Shown here piece by piece: positions 58,908 to 64,000 of a DNA stretch of 64,000 nt. Made by a program: the position numbers and the translations under genes. The number at the start of each line of letters is the position of its first letter. Positions within the stretch are counted from its first letter, which is position 1. The notes beneath the pieces are model-generated. The model was not told where the DNA came from. It did not search any database and worked only from the letters and a program-made list of their open reading frames with translations. The stretch spans positions 248,001-312,000 of the forward strand of contig JADJUJ010000001.1 of the NCBI GenBank assembly GCA_016710765.1. Direction: 5' to 3'. This DNA comes from Lewinellaceae bacterium. Its GTDB lineage: Bacteria > Bacteroidota > Bacteroidia > Chitinophagales > Saprospiraceae.

Positions 58908-59729
58908 ATGTCATTGTACGATCAAATCCAGGAAGCCGTAGATTTTATCCGCAGTAAAACCAGTTTTCAACCCCAGTCAGGCATTATCCTGGGTACTGGT
59001 CTTGGAAACCTGACCGACGAACTCGACATACAAGCCGAAATTCCCTATACCAGCATACCGCATTTTGCCAAAAGCACCGTAGAAAGTCACAAGGGAAAAC
59101 TGATGTTTGGCCTTCTGGGCAAGCATCCCGTGGTGGTTATGGCCGGCCGCTTCCACTACTATGAGGGCTGGAGCATGGAGCAGGTCACCTTCCCGGTTCG
59201 GGTACTAAAATTTCTGGGTATCCAGCGCCTGCTCATTACCAATGCCTCAGGTGGCGTCAATCCGCACCTGAAGGCTGGCGACATTGTGGTGGTGAAAGAT
59301 CACATCAACCTGCTGCCCGAACACCCCCTGCGCGGACCCAACGACGAACGCCTCGGCCCGCGTTTTCCGGATATGCTGTTTACTTACGACGAAGCCCTCC
59401 GCAAAGCGGCATTGGCTGCAGCCGAAAAACACAACATTGGTCACATCGAAGGTGTGTATTCCGCCCTCCAGGGCCCCAACCTCGAAACACCCGCCGAATA
59501 CGGCATGCTTCGGGCCATGGGCTCCGATTGTACCGGCATGTCGTCGGTACCGGAAGTGCTCGTTGCCCGGCACATGAATCTGCCGGTCCTCATGCTCTCC
59601 ATGGTGGCCAACGTGGCATGGCCGCGGGCTGCCATCCGCGAAACCTCCGTAGAGGATGTAATTGCCGTGGGCCGCGCCGCAGAACCTAAGCTCACCATGA
59701 TTGTTAAAACAGTATTGGAGGGTTGCTAG
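58908..59729 (+). CDS. punA: Purine nucleoside phosphorylase (trimeric, class I)
   Basis: Reversibly phosphorolyses inosine/guanosine to the base and ribose-1-phosphate in purine salvage. The 273 residues match the trimeric PNP class: IILGTGLGNL (~25-34, phosphate loop), MAGRFHYYEGWSMEQVTFPV (~77-96), LLITNASGGVNP, HINLLPEHPLRGPNDERLG, GVYSALQGPNLETPAEYGML (base-binding Glu) and SDCTGMSSVPEV. The later NVAWPRA region is where the purine-selecting Asn/Asp lies, but I cannot resolve specificity. Frame intact; own promoter. Confidence 0.95.
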   Translation: MSLYDQIQEAVDFIRSKTSFQPQSGIILGTGLGNLTDELDIQAEIPYTSIPHFAKSTVESHKGKLMFGLLGKHPVVVMAGRFHYYEGWSMEQVTFPVRVLKFLGIQRLLITNASGGVNPHLKAGDIVVVKDHINLLPEHPLRGPNDERLGPRFPDMLFTYDEALRKAALAAAEKHNIGHIEGVYSALQGPNLETPAEYGMLRAMGSDCTGMSSVPEVLVARHMNLPVLMLSMVANVAWPRAAIRETSVEDVIAVGRAAEPKLTMIVKTVLEGC

Positions 59730-59795
59730 GCAATTCAGAGCCCTGCCACCTTACACGGCTAGCGCGATGGAACCCAATTTTATTCTACAATTGCT

Positions 59796-59803
59796 TACCT
59801 TTG
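59796..59803 (+). promoter_or_regulatory. Probable -7 promoter element (TACCTTTG) for the ALDH7 gene
   Basis: TACCTTTG matches TAnnTTTG, 44 bases before the ATG at 59848. Confidence 0.5.
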
Positions 59804-59847
59804 CACCCTCATTCCAATATTTATTCTGAAAAAATAGCCTAACACAT

Positions 59848-61380
59848 ATGGAACCTAAAGATTTTCTCCGAAAACTCGGTCTGAAGACCAAAAATGCGGG
59901 CACCTGGACGGGCCGTGGAAGCATTAGCGGCTCTGCCCGTTCACTGAACAGCCACTCGCCGGTTGACAACCAATTCATCGGCTCCGTTTCCATCACCACC
60001 CGTAAGCAATACGATGAAGTCATCGATCGCGCGCAGGAAGCGTTCAAGGTTTGGCGAAAAATGCCTGCGCCCAAGCGCGGCGAAATCGTACGGCAGTACG
60101 GAGAAGTGCTCCGCCAATACAAAGATCCCCTCGGCCGGCTCGTCTCCTACGAAATGGGTAAAAGCCTTCAGGAGGGCTTTGGCGAAGTTCAGGAAATGAT
60201 CGACATCTGTGATTTTGCCGTAGGCCTTTCCCGTCAACTCTACGGACTCAGCATGCACTCTGAGCGCCCCGATCACCGCATGTATGAGCAGTGGCATCCA
60301 CTGGGCATTGTGGGCATCGTATCGGCATTCAACTTTCCAGTGGCCGTTTGGTCCTGGAATGCCATGCTGGCCCTCGTTTGCGGCGACGTGTGTGTGTGGA
60401 AAGCCTCTGAAAAAGTACCGCTTTGCGCCATCGCCTGCCAGAACCTCTTCCGCAAAGTATTGGCTGCCAACGACCTGCCCGAAGGCATTTGTTCGGTGAT
60501 CAATGGCGACTACCGCGTTGGGGAATTTATGACAAAAGACAGCCGTGTTCCGCTCATCAGCGCAACCGGAAGCACCCGCATGGGTAAAATAGTTGGCCGC
60601 ACCGTTGCGGAGCGCCTGGGCCGAAGCCTGCTGGAACTCGGTGGCAACAACGCCATTATTGTAACGCCATCTGCCGACCTTAAAATTGTACTGACCGGCG
60701 CCGTTTTTGGCGCCGTCGGAACCGCCGGTCAGCGTTGCACCAGCACCCGCCGATTGATTGTGCACGAAAGCCAGATGGCCGAAGTACAAAAAGTGATGGC
60801 CAATGCGTACAAACAACTGCGCATCGGCGATCCGCTCGATAGCAACAGCCACGTTGGTCCGCTGATCGATACCGATGCGGTGAAGAGTTACCTGCACACC
60901 ATTGAGGAAGTGAAAAAAGCCGGTGGTAAGTTTATCGTCGAAGGCGGTGTACTGAGCGGTAAGGGCTACGAAAGTGGCTGCTACGTGAAACCTTGCATTG
61001 CCGTGGTGCAAAACGATTGGGCCATTGTACAACACGAAACATTTGCCCCGATCCTTTACCTCATTTCCTACAAAACACTCGATGAGGCCATCGCCATCCA
61101 AAATGGCGTACCACAGGGCTTGTCGTCGGCCATCATGACCAATAACCTGCGCGAAGCCGAATATTTCCTCAGCACGGCGGGCTCAGATTGCGGCATTGCC
61201 AACGTCAACATCGGCACCTCAGGCGCTGAAATTGGCGGTGCATTCGGCGGCGAAAAAGAAACCGGCGGTGGCCGCGAATCCGGCTCCGACAGCTGGAAAG
61301 CCTACATGCGCCGGCAAACCAATACCATCAACTACTCAGAAACGGTGCCGTTGGCGCAGGGCATTAAATTTGATCTGTAG
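59848..61380 (+). CDS. ALDH7-family aldehyde dehydrogenase (alpha-aminoadipate semialdehyde dehydrogenase-like)
   Basis: A 510-residue NAD-dependent aldehyde dehydrogenase. The Rossmann NAD site includes FNFPVAVWSWN and ISATGSTRMGK. The general base is Glu in LLELGGNNAII and the nucleophile is Cys in TAGQRCTSTRRL. The long N-terminus and the EMGKSLQEGFGEVQEMID segment are typical of ALDH7/antiquitin, which oxidises alpha-aminoadipate semialdehyde in lysine breakdown. Substrate assignment is by family only; no other lysine-catabolic gene is in the window. Frame intact; strong terminator at 61434-61470. Confidence 0.92.
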   Translation: MEPKDFLRKLGLKTKNAGTWTGRGSISGSARSLNSHSPVDNQFIGSVSITTRKQYDEVIDRAQEAFKVWRKMPAPKRGEIVRQYGEVLRQYKDPLGRLVSYEMGKSLQEGFGEVQEMIDICDFAVGLSRQLYGLSMHSERPDHRMYEQWHPLGIVGIVSAFNFPVAVWSWNAMLALVCGDVCVWKASEKVPLCAIACQNLFRKVLAANDLPEGICSVINGDYRVGEFMTKDSRVPLISATGSTRMGKIVGRTVAERLGRSLLELGGNNAIIVTPSADLKIVLTGAVFGAVGTAGQRCTSTRRLIVHESQMAEVQKVMANAYKQLRIGDPLDSNSHVGPLIDTDAVKSYLHTIEEVKKAGGKFIVEGGVLSGKGYESGCYVKPCIAVVQNDWAIVQHETFAPILYLISYKTLDEAIAIQNGVPQGLSSAIMTNNLREAEYFLSTAGSDCGIANVNIGTSGAEIGGAFGGEKETGGGRESGSDSWKAYMRRQTNTINYSETVPLAQGIKFDL

Positions 61381-61433
61381 CACCCGACTATCAGTCGGTG
61401 CCAGTGCCCCCGGCTGCCAGCCGGCCCATTGCG

Positions 61434-61470
61434 CGGTAAAACGAAGACTCGTTTTACCGTGCTTTTTTTT
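61434..61470 (+). terminator. Strong Rho-independent terminator after ALDH7
   Basis: CGGTAAAACGA (61434-61444) pairs with TCGTTTTACCG (61449-61459) around a 4-base loop, followed by T8 (61463-61470). Two smaller hairpins (CCGACTATCAGTCGG, CCGGCTGCCAGCCGG) lie just upstream at ~61384-61424. Confidence 0.9.
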
Positions 61471-61493
61471 GTCAAAAAAACCTGCTCCGCCGG

Positions 61494-61501
61494 TATATTT
61501 G
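61494..61501 (+). promoter_or_regulatory. Probable promoter (-7 TATATTTG; possible -33 TTTG at 61468-61471)
   Basis: TATATTTG matches TAnnTTTG, 15 bases before the ATG at 61517; a TTTG lies 22 bp upstream in the terminator T-tract, slightly beyond the usual spacing. Confidence 0.5.
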
Positions 61502-61516
61502 TACAAAAGTCTCCAC

Positions 61517-62866
61517 ATGCGTGCCCTCCTTTTTCTCCTGCCCCTGTTTGTTATTTCCTGTGCTCCCGAAATTTCCAGCATCCGCTCCGAAATCGGGGTG
61601 GAACGCCAGGTTTTTACCATTCAAACCGGCCGCGACACCCTGTTGCGCTGCCAGGATGGCAGCACCATAAAAATTTGCACCAACAGTTTTCTGACCACTG
61701 AAAAAACGGTCAAAATAGGTGTCAAGGAGGCACTCACGATGTCTGATATGATCCGGGAGGGACTCAGCACCCAAACAGCCGATGGCAACATCCTGCAAAC
61801 GGAAGGCATGATTTTCCTGGAACCGATTCAGCCCAGTAAACTGGACATCAACCCGGAATACCCCATACGCATTGCCCTACCTGTCAACAACCCTCAATCC
61901 GGAACTCGCCTTTACAATGGCATTCCAACGGAGAATACCATCGTTTGGAAAATGGCAGAGAACAATTTTCTCAATGCCGCGGCACTGGTCCAGGCCGAAC
62001 AAGGCAGGCAACTCTTCGGTCAGTATTGCGCAGCCTGCCACTGCACCCAATTGGACCAAGACCTGACAGGTCCGGCCCTCGGCAACATCACCCTGTACCG
62101 GGACAAACAATGGCTGAGGGATTTCACCCGTGCCTCGCAGGAGATGATTGCAAAACCCGATTCCCTGGCATGGTGTTTATGGCAAAAATGGAAGCCAACG
62201 GTCATGTCCGACTTCAAACAACTCAGCGACCAACAAATTGACGCCATCTATGCCTTCATCGAACAGGAAAGTGCGCGACAAAAAATAAACCTCGGTCCGG
62301 ATGACTACAACTGTATCCCAAAGGCAGATACCATCTGGACTGACACCCCAAGTTCCCCGGCCAGCATTTACCACGAAGCCGATTTCACCCCCGACCCTTT
62401 CGAAAAAGAACGCTCCCAATTGAACCAATACCTTTTTGGAACTTACGACGGTTGGGGCTGGTACAATTGCGATCGGCTCTTGCAAGCTGAAAATTCTAAA
62501 ATCCTATTTGTTTTGGAGATTGACAACCCGGAGGAATTTGATGTTATCCAGGTTCATTTATCCTATCCCGAGGAAAAAATACTGTATTCGCTCTGGCAAA
62601 GTGGCAAAACCTTTTTTCCCGGAGAGGATTACAAGGCTGCATTGCCGCAAAAAAAAGCAAAGATTACTGCCATCGGCTTGCATGATAAAACCTGGTATTA
62701 TTACGAAAAAGAGATCATACTCGGTCCGGAAAACCGGCTCCATGCTACCTTGAAAAAAACGACAAAACTGGCCATGAAAAAGCAGTTCAAAACGAAGAAA
62801 GCAGAGGAACTCAAAAAAAGCAAACCAGTGCCTTATGAATCAAACTGTCTGGTTCAGCAACAATAG
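61517..62866 (+). CDS. Cytochrome c-domain lipoprotein, otherwise unknown
   Basis: The start ATG 61517 (MRALLFLLPLFVISC) gives a lipoprotein signal with Cys at ~15; the open frame upstream is the tail of the ALDH region in another frame and has no support. Residues ~20-150 form an unassigned domain (FTIQTGRDTLLRCQDGSTIK, IGVKEALTMSDMIREGL). A cytochrome c motif CAACHCTQLD (~174) follows, with LTGPALGNI and the axial Met candidate in KWKPTVMSDFKQLSDQ. The C-terminal ~150 residues (YDGWGWYNCDRLL) form an unidentified domain. 449 residues, frame intact. Exported, probably periplasmic electron transfer or redox sensing. Confidence 0.8.
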   Translation: MRALLFLLPLFVISCAPEISSIRSEIGVERQVFTIQTGRDTLLRCQDGSTIKICTNSFLTTEKTVKIGVKEALTMSDMIREGLSTQTADGNILQTEGMIFLEPIQPSKLDINPEYPIRIALPVNNPQSGTRLYNGIPTENTIVWKMAENNFLNAAALVQAEQGRQLFGQYCAACHCTQLDQDLTGPALGNITLYRDKQWLRDFTRASQEMIAKPDSLAWCLWQKWKPTVMSDFKQLSDQQIDAIYAFIEQESARQKINLGPDDYNCIPKADTIWTDTPSSPASIYHEADFTPDPFEKERSQLNQYLFGTYDGWGWYNCDRLLQAENSKILFVLEIDNPEEFDVIQVHLSYPEEKILYSLWQSGKTFFPGEDYKAALPQKKAKITAIGLHDKTWYYYEKEIILGPENRLHATLKKTTKLAMKKQFKTKKAEELKKSKPVPYESNCLVQQQ

Positions 62867-62915
62867 CCCGCTACATTTCGACGATAAATTCCGTACATTT
62901 ATCGCATAATCCGGC

Positions 62916-63515
62916 ATGGATATCTCCCAGACCGGAGTTTTGTACCCACTATTCACCAAAACCTTAGTCTACGCCATGTTCATTTTATTAGGTATTCTCG
63001 TCGCAGTAGGATTGCTTTTTGCCGTCAGCTACAATAAATTGGTGGGCCTGCGCAACAGCGCAGAAGAGTCGTTCAAATCCATCGACGTCTTTCTAAAACA
63101 ACGTTACGACCTCATCCCCAACCTCGTTAATACCATCAAAGGCTATACCGAATACGAAAGCAGCACCCTGGAAAAAGTAATCCAGGCCCGCAGCGCAGCC
63201 ATGAATGCTGCTCCTGCCGACAAAGCCGAGGCAGAAGGCCAACTTGCCGGCACCTTGAAAACAATTTTTGCCCTGGCAGAAAACTACCCCAACCTGAAGG
63301 CCAACGAGCAGTTCATGCAGCTGCAAACCACGCTGACCGGTTTGGAAGAAAGCATCCAACGCGCGCGCCGTTTCTACAACGCTACGGTTCGCGACCTGAA
63401 CAACGCTGTGCAGATGTTTCCCAGCAATATCGTGGCAGGAATATTCGGGTTCCGGGCCATGGATTATTTCGACGTACCCGAAGGAGAAACCCAAAACGTT
63501 AAAGTCGAATTCTAA
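62916..63515 (+). CDS. LemA-family protein
   Basis: The 199-residue protein has an N-terminal membrane helix (LVYAMFILLGILVAVGLLFAV) and the LemA helical domain: YNKLVGLRNSAEESFKSIDV, KQRYDLIPNLVNTIKGY, YPNLKANEQFMQLQTTLTGLE and RRFYNATVRDLNNAVQMFPS. LemA proteins are membrane-anchored with the coiled domain on one side; their function is unresolved. It is 4 bp before a DUF2207 gene, the usual LemA partner. Frame intact. Confidence 0.95.
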   Translation: MDISQTGVLYPLFTKTLVYAMFILLGILVAVGLLFAVSYNKLVGLRNSAEESFKSIDVFLKQRYDLIPNLVNTIKGYTEYESSTLEKVIQARSAAMNAAPADKAEAEGQLAGTLKTIFALAENYPNLKANEQFMQLQTTLTGLEESIQRARRFYNATVRDLNNAVQMFPSNIVAGIFGFRAMDYFDVPEGETQNVKVEF

Positions 63516-63519
63516 GCCC

Positions 63520-64000
63520 ATGCGACCTCTTTGGCTGTTGCTTTTGCTGGGGTGTTTGTTCCAGGCACCCAGCCTGAAAGCAGAGTATTTCGAAATTACC
63601 AATTACCAGGTAAAAGTCAGGATCAGCGAAGAAGGGGAGGCCTTTTTCGATGAAATCATCCAGGTGCACTTCTTCGAAGAACGCCACGGTATTTTCCGAA
63701 ACATCCCTTTGGTGAGCGACATCAATGGTGACCGGGTAACGCGTATCATCTCGGATGTCAAGGTGGATGAATACAAATTCAGCACCAGCAAGGATTGGGA
63801 CCAGTACGTCATCAAAATAGGAGACAAAGACAAGTTCGTCAATGGCGACCAGGTTTATCACCTTCGCTATCGCATTTTGAACCCGCTCAACTTCTTCGAT
63901 CAGAACATTGAGTTTTATTGGGACTTACTTGGCACCCAGTGGGAGGTACCGATCCGAGCGTTTACGTTCGACATAGAAGTGCCTGCACGCATAGCCCTGC
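63520..64000 (+). CDS. DUF2207 membrane protein, 5' part (runs off the window)
   Basis: ATG 63520 opens MRPLWLLLLLGCLFQ, a signal peptide, followed by the DUF2207 extracellular domain: YFEITNYQVKVRISEEGEAF, VHFFEERHGIFRNIPL, DKDKFVNGDQVYHLRYRI and FYWDLLGTQWEVPI. In the family this is followed by transmembrane helices and a Gly-rich C-terminus, which would lie beyond base 64000. Adjacent to lemA (4-bp gap), so probably one operon. Function unknown. Confidence 0.9.
   Translation, partial: MRPLWLLLLLGCLFQAPSLKAEYFEITNYQVKVRISEEGEAFFDEIIQVHFFEERHGIFRNIPLVSDINGDRVTRIISDVKVDEYKFSTSKDWDQYVIKIGDKDKFVNGDQVYHLRYRILNPLNFFDQNIEFYWDLLGTQWEVPIRAFTFDIEVPARIAL

Noticed and set aside
59941..61101. 386-codon minus-strand open frame opposite ALDH7
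   Set aside because: Antisense shadow; the plus strand encodes an intact ALDH7 enzyme.
61196..61516. Upstream extension of the cytochrome c lipoprotein
   Set aside because: It overlaps ALDH7 in another frame and crosses a strong terminator; the lipoprotein signal begins at 61517.
1..64000. tRNA or rRNA genes
   Set aside because: No cloverleaf with a GTTCGANNC-type arm or rRNA-like segment was recognised in the intergenic regions; a tRNAscan-SE/Rfam run would settle it.

Overview
The window looks like part of a Bacteroidota chromosome, most plausibly a Saprospiria-type marine or sludge bacterium. The grounds are two secreted proteins with type IX secretion (T9SS) C-terminal sorting domains, HYR-repeat adhesin architecture, a MoxR/DUF58/Bat operon, a Bacteroidota-type ParC, GxxExxY and PVC-type haem proteins, lipoproteins with SxC/FSC lipoboxes, and repeated use of the Bacteroidota -7 promoter element TAnnTTTG. 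No rRNA or tRNA gene was recognised. The taxonomic level is inference.

Layout. 1-3.2 kb: 3' part of a giant HYR/T9SS protein with near-identical 246-bp tandem repeats. 3.4-12 kb: rtcB, then a divergent moxR-DUF58-batABC stress operon. 12.2-24.9 kb: rhodanese-like protein, parC, GxxExxY protein with inverted repeats, two secreted unknowns, mnmG, PPP phosphatase plus TPR lipoprotein, alpha/beta hydrolase, S41 protease, Cys-rich secreted protein. 25-35.4 kb: polyprenyl synthase, membrane patatin phospholipase, Fur-family regulator, aconitase, glycosyltransferase, repeat-rich spacer, damaged malQ. 35.6-44.1 kb: a strikingly AT-rich island with a Schlafen-like AlbA_2 protein, a NitT/TauT-type ABC operon carrying an extra membrane-anchored periplasmic-binding protein and an isochorismatase-like cysteine hydrolase, and a DUF2971 protein. 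The hydrolase gene is cleanly split by an IS66-family element with an 8-bp target duplication. 44.2-48.4 kb: a DarT/DarG toxin-antitoxin pair lying between a truncated and a full copy of malate:quinone oxidoreductase. 48.4-52.6 kb: 5 x 136-bp tandem repeats, a T9SS protein, a methyltransferase, and a spacer with a perfect 45-bp inverted repeat and a MITE-like element. 52.6-64 kb: MBL hydrolase, DUF1080/PVC-haem pair, scpA, purine nucleoside phosphorylase, ALDH7 dehydrogenase, cytochrome c lipoprotein, LemA and DUF2207.

The strongest global observation is quality-related. More than 25 single-base indels, many in short homopolymers, break otherwise well-conserved genes (parC, mnmG, polyprenyl synthase, malQ, darT, darG, mqo, scpA). 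In most cases one inserted or deleted base restores a family-typical protein, so I annotate these as single genes with frameshifts. The pattern suggests an incompletely polished long-read assembly, not biological decay. The IS66 insertion, the mqo truncation and the malQ internal deletion are different in kind and look biological.

The best candidate for an undescribed system is the AT-rich five-gene operon at 37.3-43.1 kb: solute-binding lipoprotein, ATPase, permease, membrane-tethered type I periplasmic-binding protein and a cytosolic isochorismatase-like hydrolase. It could import or sense a small amide or enol metabolite and hydrolyse it.
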